From positions 30,316,848 through 30,380,847 of the forward strand of contig NC_092641.1 of NCBI RefSeq assembly GCF_039555335.1: 64,000 nucleotides of DNA, given 5' to 3'. Positions 10,157-22,199 of this stretch are shown piece after piece. Under the pieces are notes generated by a model, which saw only the letters and a list, made by a program, of their open reading frames with translations, had not been told where the DNA came from and searched no databases. Position numbers and translations under genes: made by a program. The first letter of the stretch is position 1. Each line of letters starts with the position of its first letter. The stretch is from Amphiura filiformis (taxonomy: Eukaryota; Echinodermata; Ophiuroidea; Amphilepidida; Amphiuridae).

Positions 10157-11503
10157 ATGTGTTATTTTTTCCCACAATATAAGTCTAAGGACATTAATGA
10201 AATAATAAGATCAAAGTTAAATAGCATGATCACTAACATCTCATCATGCATGGTCAGGGATGAATTTAAATTGCGGGTCTACACCCAATATGCCATCTCT
10301 TCGATCAGGTATATGCTAACGGTTCATGAAATTACTGACACCCAGCTTGATAAACTTGACCACATGCACACCAACACCGTTAAAGCTTTCTTGGGTCTAC
10401 CACCACGGGGTCCTACTCCTGCGATTATCCATAGCCCAGATGGCTTAGGGTTTCCTCGTATTTCTGAGCTCTATCTCGAGTCCCATACTCTTGCATATGC
10501 ACGTTGTATGGTGAAAGCCGATGACCGTGTTGTGCATGCCCTCAAGTCCAAGCTGAACAGAGAGTCTAAGTGGAAACGTAAGAAAAATAAGTTTGCCTCG
10601 GTCCGTTGGAACGAAAATTACGAGCTAGCGACAAAGCAGGCTCCATCTCCAGGTAAATGGACTTCCATCAAACAAACTGTCAAAAACCTGGTCACTGATA
10701 ATCGTCTCAACTTCTGGCGTGAGTACATAAAACCTCTTGTTCAACAGGGTAACTTCCTAAAGATCATTGGACTTGAAAACCTAGACCTAACATGGAGATC
10801 AATAATATATGATCTCCCCAGAGGTGTCCTCAGCTTTGCCGTTCGCTCTGCCATTGATTTCCTACCAACATTCAGCAACCTCAGAACGTGGGGAAAAAGG
10901 GTCCAAACTGGATGTAAGTTATGTGGGAATCATGAGACCTTGCTCCACGCTCTGAACAACTGCCCCGTATCACTAAATCAAGGTAGATACACCTGGCGCC
11001 ATAACTCCATCCTCAAACACACCCTTAAAGCGTTAACCGGTCATGAAAACAATATCCTTATCTTCAGCGACATTTCAGGCTTCACCACAACAGGGGGTAC
11101 CCTACCAGTTAATGTCATTGTTTCTAAACTCAAGCCTGACATTGTCATCCAAAATAAGCAGGACAATTCCATCCATCTTGTTGAGTTAACTGTGCCATTT
11201 GAAACCAACATATCAAAAGCCCATGAGCGAAAACAAACGAAGTACCTTGACCTTGTGTCCGACATTTCAGATAATGGGTTTACTTGCGATTTGACATGTT
11301 TTGAAGTCGGATCACGTGGGCTCATTACCCAAGAAAATGTTGGACGCATTGTCGAGATATGTTCTTTTGTAGGCAGAGCCAAACCGTCCAAGAAATTCAT
11401 GAAAGAACTCAGCAAAATGGCCCTCCTGTCTAGTTACACGATCTGGAATGCTAGGCAGGAGCCGGCCTGGAGCTCCGAAGATCAACCCCACATCAGTTTG
11501 TGA
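10157..11503 (+). pseudogene. 5'-truncated non-LTR retrotransposon ORF with restriction-like endonuclease
   Basis: The frame is 448 codons and opens in what looks like the end of a reverse transcriptase (YTQYAISSIRYML, DKLDHMHTNTVKAFLGLP, SPDGLGFPRISELY), so the catalytic palm is absent. Near residue 253 is a CCHC finger, CKLCGNHETLLHALNNC. It is followed by GRYTWRHNSILKH (about 275), KPDIVIQNKQDN (about 326) and HLVELTVPFE (about 340), the order of the PD-(D/E)xK endonuclease at the C-terminus of R2/R4/Hero/NeSL-type LINEs. The frame is open to the stop at 11503, which suggests a fairly young insertion, but it cannot be autonomous. A polyadenylation signal lies at 11714. Confidence 0.85.
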
Positions 11504-11713
11504 TCGCACCCGTCGCCCTGCCATTTTGTTGGGTCCTTTCAGTCCTGCTTGGTATTCCTGATGTGTTCTGCTTGTTTGTACATTCTTGTGTATTTTTGCT
11601 AATGTTTAATATGTCACCCTGCATTAATTTGGGCATCTTGTCCAGATTTTGTCCTGGGTTTTTGTTCCTCCTTGTATTCTTGCATTGCTTATATTTTGTA
11701 TTTTGCATTCCTG

Positions 11714-11719
11714 AATAAA
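11714..11719 (+). terminator. Polyadenylation signal of the LINE
   Basis: AATAAA lies 211 bases after the LINE stop codon and is followed by a short gttgataacaac tail with no long poly(A). Confidence 0.6.
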
Positions 11720-11757
11720 GGTTGATATAACAACATCATTCCAATAATTCAATTTCA

Positions 11758-12640
11758 GCCAGAGGTGGATATAAGGCCTTGTGCAACAAAGCTCTTCATT
11801 TTATAAAACATAATACCGTTAACTAGATATTATATAGTTAACCAGGGGTGTGTAAAAAACTATTTTCCCAAAATTTTATATTCATTTTAAGTTCAGATTT
11901 CGGGAAATTTCCATAGATTTCCAAAAGGACTAGACATTAGTGAACCATGGGTGTGTACGTGTACGTGTACGTATAAGTGGACACTTTAAATGAAAACCTA
12001 GCACGAAACAACAACTTGTCCTTACGATGATATTACACCAACATTGGGAAACATTGTAAATGAAGTATGTTATTACATTTTTCAAGTTAAGGTTTTAAAG
12101 TTGAGGTGTACCACTAGGGTATATTATTGTGCCCCTATTATTTATTTATAATCGATATAAACGATAATAAATACATCAACGATGTTCCCATTTATTCTCT
12201 CTGCTGATTACACAACAATATTATATTCAATTTTGAGAAACGGTTTTGTAACACAAGACACCGTGCCTACTGCTCACAACCCGTAAAAAAATTCTGTCGA
12301 ACAAAAGAGGTCACGAAGTTGACGTCGTACTGTGCTAAATTGGCTTACGGAACCCTTTGATTTTGTTGTCGAAATGACTCCACACATCCTCTAGTCCGAC
12401 GAGTAGGACCTGTTTTTTTGTTAGTTTACCAACTATACTCTAACTCTGATCGCCCAAAAAGATTAACCACAAAATCCACTAACCGCCCTCCCGAAAAAAA
12501 GATGCTGCAATGATGTGGCCTAAAAAAAAAGCAATAACAAAGAAAAACAAATATTAACGGGGAAAAACTATATTTTCAAAATATTAATGGAACATGGCTT
12601 TAGAAGCTAAAACATAGACATTTGTAACCAAATTGTGTCA
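11758..12640. other. LINE 3' flank and AT-rich spacer
   Basis: At 11765-11935 it repeats sequence found left of the LINE (gtggatataaggcc; then ttttatattcattttaagtt through ggaaattt), so the LINE is framed by related DNA. At about 12270-12330 the segment tctgtcgaacaaaagaggtc reappears at 57.62 kb, next to the start of unit D. No gene is seen. Confidence 0.5.
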
Positions 12641-12744
12641 TTCACAGGTGTCAAATTCAAAATGGCGCCCAACGAGAGGCCCAAAATGGCTGCAAAATAT
12701 ATTTTTTCAAAGCTTTTGAGTATTTTAGCGGCCATTTTGGCCGA

Positions 12745-12865
12745 AGAAGAAGAAGATCACCAGATGACTGACTGTTAAAGCATTTTCCACCCTGATGACA
12801 TCACTGCCACATCAGGGTGGAAAATGCGTTAGCCAGATTGACTGACTATCAGGCGGTGGTGGAAG
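12745..12865. repeat. Hairpin-forming palindrome
   Basis: The arms read gcattttccaccctgatg and catcagggtggaaaatgc around the loop acatcactgccac, with outer pairing through agactgactg-like sequence. It is probably a small foldback element and is non-coding. Confidence 0.6.
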
Positions 12866-12942
12866 CGATATCGCAATTTTTGACGTCGCCATTGGGTTAA
12901 CGCATAATCATGAAATCTTCACAAACAATTCTAAATTTGTTA

Positions 12943-13435
12943 GGGGGCTGGCATTTTCTTCGGAAGTGGGGGTCACAAAAATACTGGGGGGTCATAGAAT
13001 TTTCAGACCAAAAATAGGGGGTTATAATTTTTTTTTAAACACCCAAAAGGGGGAGGGGGGTATAGAATTATTAAGGGCTGGTGACTTAAAATTTTCGCGC
13101 GCTGCGCGCGCATTATGTAACTTATGTAACTTTTGTGCGTACAATCTATGCAAAATTTTTACACACTCCGCGCGCCTTCTTTACACTTACAATAAAAATT
13201 TTACCGCGCTCCACACACTTTCTTCACTTTTAAGTTTTGGCGCTCGCGCCTTAGTTCCGCAATGAATAATTTTTCTTGAGTCTGTGTAGTTGGAAGGGGG
13301 GTCATAAAATTTTCGACCCGCGATAGGGGGGTCGTAAAAAAATTTTGCCCGCGATAGGGGGGGCCATAAAAAAAATTGACTCCGGTCACCGACATATTTG
13401 TGACCCCCCCCCTTCCGAAGAAAATGCCAGCCCCC
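12943..13435. mobile_element. MITE of 493 bp with TTA target duplication
   Basis: The TIR begins GGGGGCTGGCATTTTCTTCG and its exact complement closes the element. TTA flanks both sides (12940-12942 and 13436-13438). Inner sequence is GC-skewed, with cgcgcgctgcgcgcgc near 13100. A three-base duplication recalls CACTA/EnSpm, Harbinger or Zator types, but no transposase is present. Confidence 0.75.
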
Positions 13436-13439
13436 TTAT

Positions 13440-15200
13440 GTGGTGTCAAAGCAAAATTATATTACTCTAAAACCGTCGGGGTACGACAAAGTACCCCACT
13501 GCAAGTATGTTAATTTTCCATTTGTAATTGCTAACTGTGTATTTTGAATGGGGCTGTCAGCCCTGTATCTTCGCCAGCCTCGGACGTCACGTGTTGCGTG
13601 TCCTATGCCGCCTGCTGACTATGTCCTGACGACATAGCGCCACCACACGAGCGTTGGTTGAATATGTGGCCTCCTCATGCGATACCTACCTGCGTAAAAA
13701 CGTGCGTATGAACGTACGGTCGACGTTTGGAAAATCGCAATCTCTCTATTATGTATATTACGCATTCAGTTGGGTAGCCGTCGGCTACAATACACCCAAA
13801 ATGTGAAATGATTCGGCCTTGGCGGAAATTTTAAACTGCATTCCATCACCCGTGTTACACCTTCCCCGAAAACACAGGTAGACAAAACAATGATTGTACA
13901 ACACAATACAATTCCCTTGGGCAAAACACACAGCTTCTACATGGTCTATTCGCTGTTGAAGTGCCATATAATAATCGGATTAACTACACGCGGTATCTAT
14001 GCACACACCATATCAAACGCTACAAATGGATGTACTTGCGAATAAAAGGACTATAAACCCTCCTCGTCCTTGCATCTTCTCTAGGTGTTAGGCGGCTTTT
14101 ATTTGCACAATTGAGCGCTCAAAACACCAGGTTGGTGCTAGCGGCTACCCAAAGATGGCCGACCAAATCTGACCATGACTTGGCTGGTTGGATTCGTCTA
14201 TACGTAGCTATATATTATACAGTACTATAGACATGCAGATATGGCAGCCTTGATGTGTAATCATTCAGCAAGCGCATTCAATTGATTTAAATGAAGCACC
14301 TAAATTCAGTAGGGTGACAACGAACTGTGCATCAGCGGCTAATGTGTGCCTTTTGTGCTTACGGCTACTCAATCACACCCTTGAGTGGTATGACAACAAA
14401 AGGTACTTTTCGTTATAGTAGGCGCTTTCGCGCGACTTTCGTTTGATCACTTATTGACAGTATATAGTCTGCTAGGTAAAGCGTTAATACACTGGCGGGT
14501 CAGCTTACCGATTTAATGGCGGAAGCCCTTTGTCCCAAACAAAAGGTACCTTTCGATGAATAGCTTGTCAGATTTCAAATCGGCACAAGTTTACAATGCG
14601 TTACATAATATATTGCCTCTCCATCTTTAATAGCTCCATGCTTATGACTACCAGAGGAAAATTATGACATATCGCACGACTCTGTAAGATGTAGAGTTTA
14701 AGTGCACAAAGTACAATAAGTGACTATAATCTCATTAACCAATGATCGTACATATACGCGACCGCTGACTTTTTTGTTCCTTATGACCAGAGAGAAAAAG
14801 TTCGACATATTCCACGACTCTTTAGGATATTTGGTTAAAAACAACGGTTATGGAGAAAATCACGAATAAGTTCAATTTGGCCAACTTTTTTTTTGTACAT
14901 ACAGGTTTCGAATTGGCATGTGGGCGAATTGGTTTGGGACTAAATTGACGATACGGTTTGTCCCGATTTACATTAGAATTAAGACTAGATTCTGCGCACG
15001 CGCACGGCTATGCTCCCGATACTATGCTCCCGATAGACAGTCTAGTACATCAGCTGTTGTCCGTTTCGTTGCTGCAAATAACATTGATATCGATATTGAT
15101 ATATTTGTACAGATCATGTGATCTTTAGATATGATTCGAATTGTCACGTGATCGTCAAACCTGTATAAGAAGGTGTCAGTTCTCCAGGAACTGACACAAA
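13440..15200. other. Start of unit B and unique spacer
   Basis: The stretch 13620-13740 matches unit A at 940-1060 (gccaccacacgag, cctcatgcgatacct). From 13750 to 15170 I see no match to the other units and no supported gene. Short minus and plus frames here lack domains. Two passages (about 14690 and 14810: atgacatatcgcacgactct and cgacatattccacgactctt) resemble the satellite at 37.2-38.7 kb. Confidence 0.5.
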
Positions 15201-15373
15201 AATAGGTCTACGTCGATTTTACGTCATCAAACATTCGTTAGAACTTAAACATTACTGGAAATATTCTACATCCAATAAAAAGTCTGCAGGGTCCTCAAGA
15301 ATATCGGTTACTCCAGAGGTGATTTAAGCACTACCCAGCAAGTCTTGTGGTTAGCACAGCTGTGGGATTGAAC

Positions 15374-15688
15374 CCGGGGGTCACTCCCATTGTGGCCTGT
15401 ACACCATCCGCGATAATCAACTTTTGAAAAGCACCCTAAACAAGGATTTAACCCTTGGCTAAAACGACACCCTAAACAGGGATTTCATTCCTAACATCAA
15501 ATTTCATACCCTAAATTTCATTTCCGCGTATTTAGAAATTGCAATTTTGCTACCCTTTTTTCCAATTTTTCATGTTTTTGACACCCTAAACGCGCTACGC
15601 GCGTATCGTGCCTACCACGAAAAACGACCCTTTTACGCGTTTTCATTATCGCGGATGGTGTACAGGCCACAATGGGAGTGACCCCCGG
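15374..15688. mobile_element. MITE of 315 bp with 9-bp target duplication
   Basis: The TIR starts CCGGGGGTCACTCCCATTGT, its complement closes the element, and the pairing continues for about 45 bases. The direct repeat GGATTGAAC lies at 15365-15373 and 15689-15697. A nine-base duplication fits Mutator-like elements. The similar CCGGGG-ended element at 51079-51463 has an eight-base duplication. Confidence 0.75.
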
Positions 15689-15837
15689 GGATTGAACATG
15701 ACACCACTGCCCGCCCACTGCATAGACGTGCATGGTTAAATTTGAATTTGGACAGATATATTTACAATAACACCACCTTCAAAAAGCTGGTCGATTTCAC
15801 ATTTTATGTTGTTTACAGAAGGTGTGAATTATCCTTT

Positions 15838-16319
15838 ATGCATACATCACTTTAGATCTGAAATCGATCAATTTATAATGACACACACACAATTCTAAAA
15901 CAACATCTTTTGCACAGAATTCAATGGGATTTGAAAAGTAAAGTGGCAGTTGAAACTCTAGTGATAACACTTTTACAGTGCATGATGGGGCTTCCATAAA
16001 TCATCCTCTGCGGTTACTCCATGCATGGTGTGATTTTTTTTCCCTCCGACATTCCGCGACTCTTAGTCTTACATCAAATTGAGAATCTTAATATTTTAAA
16101 CTAACAAGGAATTAACTTAGATAACGTACCAAATTAGATTGTATTGATATTTATTAGATTTTTATTGACATTTATTATGTAATTTCCCTTGTTTACAATG
16201 ACGGAGCATTTTCCGTGCAAATATTCAATTTAACCAATATTCTTTTATTTCAACGGATCGCAGAAACGTGTATGTATAAATGGAATGCACATCTGATGAA
16301 GAAGGTGACCAGCAATACC

Positions 16320-16397
<78 letters not shown>

Positions 16398-18094
16398 CAA
16401 ATTTTGTAGACACAATGTGTCAAAGCGCTAAACATAAAAAGTGACGACACCAACAATTCAGCAATAATTACATAACGATATTACGAAGTTTAGAAGTTCT
16501 TGATATGAAGGGGGAAAGGCAGATCAGAAATATCATGTTCAACACCGGAGGAGGGCACTTAACTTTAGAAGTGACAGGTATTGTATCAGTGAGGGCGTCT
16601 TCCTCAGCAAATGTTATAATATGGCTTTAACTTTAGAAGTGACAGGTATTGTATCGGCGTTGGGTAGTAGGGACCTATCACATATAAAGATTGAAATAAC
16701 GTTGTATTTGCAAATGAACTTCATCCTGATTTCAATTTTTGCATTGAAATTTGGTTGCAATCAGGTTGAAATTTCAACCTGATTTCAACTAACCTCTAGG
16801 TTGAAATCAAGTTGAAATCAGGTTAGGTTGAAACTTCGACGTTATATAAACGTTGATTTAACGTCGAAATCCTAACCTGTTTCCACTGGGTAATGAAAAA
16901 GAAAAATTGGGTACACAATTTTGAAAAAAAAGTACAAAAGTTTGCAAAACATTGGGTCAGCAGGTAACAAAATTACCCTTGTTCCAACTTTGCCAAATAT
17001 ACAATTTAAATTTGCTGAAATAAGAGTTTGAAAGTTTCTGATTATTTTTATGGTATTTTATGATAAAATTCTAGAAAAGGTGGTCACTGGATAGCCGAAC
17101 TAATAAAGGGTCGGATATTTTCGACTGAATGGTCTAATGATAGGCACATACCCGTCACTTCTAAAATTGAATGCCCCCCTAGTTCAGCAATTACACCTAG
17201 ATTTCTTTCACTCGGAGCTGGTTCAATCGTTGAGTCACGAATGTGTGGTGATGGATGGAAATGTAGATGAATGCGAAAGCGAGATGATAAGTGAAGAACT
17301 TCAGTTTTGTCAGCATTCAGTTTCAGATCATTGCAGTTGACCAATACATAAAGTCTTTGACCAGATTGACACATAGTTCAAGATTAAAAAATAGTTGCAT
17401 GGGTATCATTGTCATTGACTATAACATAAATTTGAGTATCATCTACATAAATCATTTTGACAAGCCATATGAACCTATTATTATAATGTCATCAATTAGA
17501 GAAGTATAAAAAGTGAAAGTAAGTAAAGTGGTCCAATAACTGATCCATGTGGGCGCCTTCTTCTGGTGTTTGACTGAGATATGCGAATTCCATAAGCGAT
17601 GACACATTGAGTGCGATTCTGAAAGTATATGATATAAACCTAGGAAGAGCTGAGAGTATTACATTATTGCCATACCTGTCGGTCTGTCGCGCCTCTGGAA
17701 GGCACGCTACGATAGTATGTTTGTGGGACATGAGAGCACATCAGACATATCGAATTGAATTCTGAATACGAGGAATGTCCTTCTTATATCAAATAATTTT
17801 GATTTTTTTTTAATCGCGATATAATACAAATTTTATGACAAGTTATTAAAATTTGATATTTTGGTATATTAACAGTCCTCGAAGTAAACTTTCTAAATCT
17901 AATGATATTTACTTAAAACTGCATGTAGCTGGGATAAAAAGCCGACGATCAATTGAAAATTTTTACTTTTCGTATTGAAGATATGGATTTTTTCCCCAAA
18001 AGACCTATTTTTTAAGTCCATATCTTCAATACGACAGGTCAACTTTTTCAATGGATCGTCGGCTTTTCATCCCAGCTACATACACTGTAAGTAC
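15838..18094. repeat. Segmental duplication unit B, left part
   Basis: It matches unit D from 57660 (catacatcactttagatctg) and unit A from about 3000. It ends exactly where the 26-kb transposon begins; the same unit resumes at 44541. A 78-bp local duplication at about 16560-16660 (two copies of aactttagaagtgacaggta) is found only here. Confidence 0.85.
17184..17585 (-). pseudogene. LINE reverse-transcriptase fragment (unit B)
   Basis: Same motifs and order as the unit A fragment: YVDD box near 17445, NADKTEVLH near 17310 and PSERNLGVI near 17210. The GVPHGS box has lost bases (gtgggcgcc instead of gtggaacgcc). It is a decayed passenger in the duplication. Confidence 0.7.
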
Positions 18095-18335
18095 TCTCTA
18101 AATGTAAAAGAGTGAAAACCCACTCAAAAGGAGTGAAATTCCACTCTTCAAAGGAGTTAAACGCAGGACAACACATTTTAGAGTGAAAAAAAGAGTGGTC
18201 TCCAATTCACTCGAAAAAGAGTGAAACACCACTCTTTGCAAAGAGTGATAACGTTACCACTCTCTTGGAAAGAGTGGAACTTATTCACTCGTTTAAGAGT
18301 GGAATCATCCACTCTTTCTAAAGAGTGGTTTTATT
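18095..18335. repeat. Left subterminal GAGTG/CACTC array
   Basis: About 16 copies of GAGTG or CACTC in 240 bases, often paired as short hairpins such as gagtgataacgttaccactc. Such arrays inside transposon ends are usually transposase binding sites. About 11 copies lie in the right end. Confidence 0.75.
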
Positions 18336-18599
18336 TGCAAACTACTCAAAACTAAAAATGACACTAACAAATCAATTAAAATGACACCAACAAATCAATT
18401 ATTTCAAATTGCAGGCAATTTTATTTTACCAAATCCAATGTATTTACTTATTGTTTATTAAATGGTATAAAAAAAAACGCAAACAGCGGAGCTGATGGCA
18501 CTGGTTAACAATACAATAATCAATACACAATCAATATATACAAATTCATAGCAAACCATAGTATACCATCATCAGAATTGTATAACACCAATACATATT

Positions 18600-18914
18600 T
18601 TAAGGGGTAGGCCCCCCAAAAAAAAAAAAAATTTAGCATGTTTTGTGCCTATCTCAAAATGTTCAAATGCATCCTGGAGCAAATTGTCTGAATATTGTCA
18701 AAAATGGCATTTAAATTTTAGTAGGCCAAGGGTTTCTTGCTTTATTGATGATAACTCAACAACCGGGTGGTCTACTGAAATTTAAATGCCATTTTTGAGT
18801 TTCTCAGACAATTTGCTTCTGCAGGATATATCACTTTTCAAAAAAGTGTTGATAATTTTATAATAGTGCACAAAACACGCAAAATTTTGGTTTGGGGTGG
18901 AGCTTCCCCCTTAA
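18600..18914. mobile_element. TTAA MITE with long palindrome
   Basis: It is bounded by TTAAGGGG and CCCCTTAA. Inner arms include aatggcatttaaattttagt and its near complement ctgaaatttaaatgccattt. It is related in style to the element at 22200-22562. Confidence 0.6.
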
Positions 18915-19059
18915 TGAAATAGCTTACAGGACATTGTCTGCTCACAATTTCTGTCTGCTCACAATTTCTTACATTTCCCCATAATACACTATAATTCTTG
19001 CATCTATCAACAGTCTGCACACACTTATCCCAGTGTGACAATACCTTATCTATCACATA

Positions 19060-19255
19060 TCTGGCAGTGATAATGTTTCAGGAGGAATGAAGTTACAGTT
19101 CTTACGAAAGTATTTGTTTTTGGATCTATAGTTTTAAATCCTTCAAATGGATTTGAGACACTATCAAAATTCGACAAAACCCTGGACATCATCTGAATCT
19201 AAGTTTATATTATTAGGGTTATTGTTCTTCTGAAGTAAATCAGTGTATTCTCAAT
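19060..19255 (-). pseudogene. Relic copy of the zinc-finger transposase gene
   Basis: The stretch gaagttacagttcttacgaa through tggacatcatctgaatctaa is a diverged copy of 33530-33690, inside the zinc-finger ORF, in the same orientation. It has small indels and no open frame. It shows that the left end of the big transposon carries an older or related fragment. Confidence 0.75.
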
Positions 19256-19278
19256 TACAATTCAATTACATTTTACTT

Positions 19279-19630
19279 CAGTGTTCGAATTAGCACACGT
19301 GTGCATGTAAATATTGGTTTGTGCATGTAACTTTCTACATTTTCTGGTATGTTTAAGCTTATTTCACAAAATTACTTACTGAAGTCCTGATACTGTAACA
19401 CAAAAGTTAACTTGTACCATGTGTACGGCATGGACAATATTGGCAGTTAGTTCGACCCATTCCCCCCAACATTACTACATATTTGGTTATTTGCCTAGCT
19501 ATCACGGCTCATAAAAATGGTAAATTTCTTTGTGCAAAAGTATGTGCATGTAACATTTCTCTGGTGCATGTAGAGATTCTGAACTACATGCACAGGTGCA
19601 TGCAAGATTTTTTTTCTAATTCGAACACTG
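19279..19630. mobile_element. hAT-like MITE, 352 bp
   Basis: It starts CAGTGTTCGAATTAG and ends with the complement CTAATTCGAACACTG. Flanking octamers are ttttactt and ttttacat (7 of 8 identical), as expected for hAT. Inside are four or five copies of GTGCATGTA, possibly subterminal binding sites. Confidence 0.75.
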
Positions 19631-19724
19631 TTTTACATGTACTAACTATACATAAAAACCATATATTTAACAATCATAAAAAGTTCACACAAGTGGAGAT
19701 TCATTAGTCATCAGCTTAACTTCT

Positions 19725-19960
19725 ATAATTAATTTTTTAATTATTCCATGGTCGAGGTACGCGCTGGTGATCGGCGATCGCGTAAAAGTGGTGAGGTCTC
19801 CTCCCCTTTTACACGCTGATGACCAATGGGTAAACCGTCTTGTTGTCAAGACCGTTGATCAGCCAATCAGCGTGATTGTTTATCACCTGTGTGTTTACAC
19901 TCGTGTACGCGATACGCACAGCTCCGACCACGGAACAATTAAAAAATTAATTATAAGAAT
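19725..19960. repeat. TIR element (ATAATTAATTTTTTAATT ends)
   Basis: The left end ataattaattttttaattat then ccatggtcg pairs with the right end cgaccacgg then attaaaaaattaattat. The centre is GC-rich (gatcggcgatcgcg). No coding frame. Confidence 0.65.
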
Positions 19961-20659
19961 AGAAAAACACCAGTGTATTATTTAGAAGTTGAATTGAGGA
20001 CCCTCAAATTGCACCTACCTCAAAAAATTCAATCTAGTCATATGATTTTCAGGTTGTCTGTAGCTTCTGCCCTCATCACTGCTTTGGGTTCATCCCCAAG
20101 TGGCATTGCTGGCAAAGTGAATTGAACTTGTAACTGTTTGCAATCTACCACTTTCAGAAAAACTACAGAGTACTTATTTTTTTAATCTAGTGTGTTGGGT
20201 GCCTCTGCAACGGTAGTAGCTAATGTGTATTTGCAGCTGCAATGAACCTAAAACCACCATTTGAGAGCCAAGGCATTACAAGACTCATGAAAGATCTTCA
20301 AATAACTAACAAATATTCCAAAAACCATGCTACTAGCTTGAAAACATTTTCAGGCTTAAAATTCCAAACATTGATCACATTTTTTCCTTGCAAGGTACTA
20401 AATTGTGGTACATGCATTTCAAAATCTACAGTATTTGCCAAGTTGTTCAGAGATTTGAGCAGCGTATCTCGCGTTAAGTCTGTAAACCAGGAAGTGAAAA
20501 ACATTCGAGCTGATTGGTTGTGGCGTCCATGATAAAAGAAACCGTGTGTGAGCCAGCGTGCTTGTAATGCGCTCTCGGTCGCCACACTGCGTGGCTGACC
20601 TCTGAACAATTTTGGCAAATACTTAACATTATTTTCAATAAGAAATTTTCAATAATATG

Positions 20660-20850
20660 GAGAATTCTCATGTAATTTTGACCTCACTCAAAAAATGGGA
20701 AAATTGTCCCATACTTCCCTTTCATGGGAAGGCAGTACAATACAAAACACATAGTAAACTTTGCACAGGCAATCAAAATGCCTCGGCAGTCTTTCACCCG
20801 GGGATAGATCTACATCATGTGCCAGCCACACTGAAGAACTCTGTAGAGAT
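20660..20850 (-). pseudogene. Relic copy of the SAM-gene last exon
   Basis: The plus-strand text tttgcacaggcaatcaaa then tgcctcggca parallels ttgtacaggcgatcaaatgc in the intact last exon near 21465. On the minus strand, pieces such as LCKVYYVFCI parallel LYKVHYVFNV. Frames are broken. The neighbouring 20240-20620 stretch may be more of the same relic, but I cannot show it. Confidence 0.5.
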
Positions 20851-21348
20851 GCCATTTACTATCAATTCTATCTATCTATTGAATTCTGTGTCAAATCGAC
20901 CAAAACAGGTTACCTCTCAGATTTGGCTGCAATTGATTCATACATTTGTTTATGGATGTAATGCACACATGCAAAGTATAACATTCCAAATCTTAGGTCA
21001 GTTCCTCAAATTTTGGGTACTCTCCAACTTTCAGCATGCACGATTTGTGTCATTGCATAATTTATCAAATGATCTGAACAGTATCTTATGAACAACCTAT
21101 ACAAAGCTGTAAATTGGTTCCCAGGGTGAGGTTTAGCCAAATACTCATGTATGAATTTTATAGAAATGAATTTCAGCCAAATCTGAGAAGTGACCCGTAA
21201 ACCATCGGTTGATTTGATACAGAAGAAGCCACAATCAAGATACCTCGTAGAATCATAACAAGTACATCATCCCATGTCAAACAACCACAAAACCAGATCT
21301 AAGCTTCTTTTTGTTGAGGCTCTTGCATCATCTGGGAGTAGAGCTCCC

Positions 21349-21630
21349 TTACCGTGAGGGCCTAATGTTCTTGCTTACTCCGTAAACCAGCCCGTCAAAA
21401 AAATTGAAGAATGTGAGAACTGGTTTTGCAAAGTGCACGTTGAACACGTAATGTACTTTGTACAGGCGATCAAATGCCTCTACAGCATTTGTCCCTCCTG
21501 GAATTGATGTGTTGTCTACAATAATGAAATATTCAGTTGGGTTGCCATTTTCATCACCCAGTGCGAGAATGAAGGGCTGTGCATAGATCACATCTTTGGT
21601 TTTTGCAAAGGCTTCAACATCTGTCCCAGT
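21349..21630 (-). CDS. SAM-domain gene, last exon
   Basis: An open 93-codon exon after acceptor TTTTCAG, ending at a stop in VSKNIRPSR. It holds QPFILALGDENG, FIIVDNTSIPGG and AFDRLYKVHYVFNVHF, a conserved C-terminal module in relatives of this protein (from memory). No frameshift lies within it. Confidence 0.7.
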   Translation of the reverse strand, partial: TGTDVEAFAKTKDVIYAQPFILALGDENGNPTEYFIIVDNTSIPGGTNAVEAFDRLYKVHYVFNVHFAKPVLTFFNFFDGLVYGVSKNIRPSR

Positions 21631-22199
21631 CTGAAAAGATAAGATAAATACTTACATTAGGGCTTGAAAACAAGTAACAATCTGACCGCCATGGTCGGTT
21701 TGATATCATCATGTTATCAAGGTTCTCTTTATTTCACTTGAAGAGACAAGTTCCCCCAATTTTCTGTGACATTGTCCCATTAAACTTAACATACTTTTGT
21801 GGCTTAGGCCAAAAATTAAATGTCTCAGCCTCCCGCCGAATTAAAAAATTCAGCATTTCTTTTTTAGGTTTTTGAGTTTTTAAAATCATTAAGAAAAAAT
21901 AGTGTGAAAGTTGGCTGCGAAGCAGCCAGAATAAAAATAGGCCTAATTCTACAATATAAAAAGAATTTCCGCAAAGTGCATAGCCTTTTTGGACTAAAAT
22001 AAATACTTACAAAATTGCATAGCACTTAGGGTTTTGGACCCACGGAAGCTGAGACATATCTTTTTTTTTGGGGGGGGGGGGCCTTATTGCAAGAAAACAG
22101 CAACATGTCAGGGTTAAGATAATGAGTCCGAGTCAGCAGCTCCTTATTTGGTAAAATTCAGTTACTGCAATCAAAACTTACAAGCAAAGGAGTACTTTG

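Noticed and set aside
11041-11415. 124-codon minus-strand frame
   Set aside because: Antisense shadow of the LINE endonuclease frame, with no features of its own.
15335-15400. tRNA-like text (gtggttagcac ... gggattgaaccc)
   Set aside because: It holds a D-arm-like word and a reversed T-arm-like word, but no cloverleaf can be drawn. Part of it is simply the 9-bp target duplication of the MITE at 15374.
20657-21091. 144-codon plus-strand frame as a gene
   Set aside because: It overlaps a relic of the SAM-gene last exon on the opposite strand, and its composition is ordinary.
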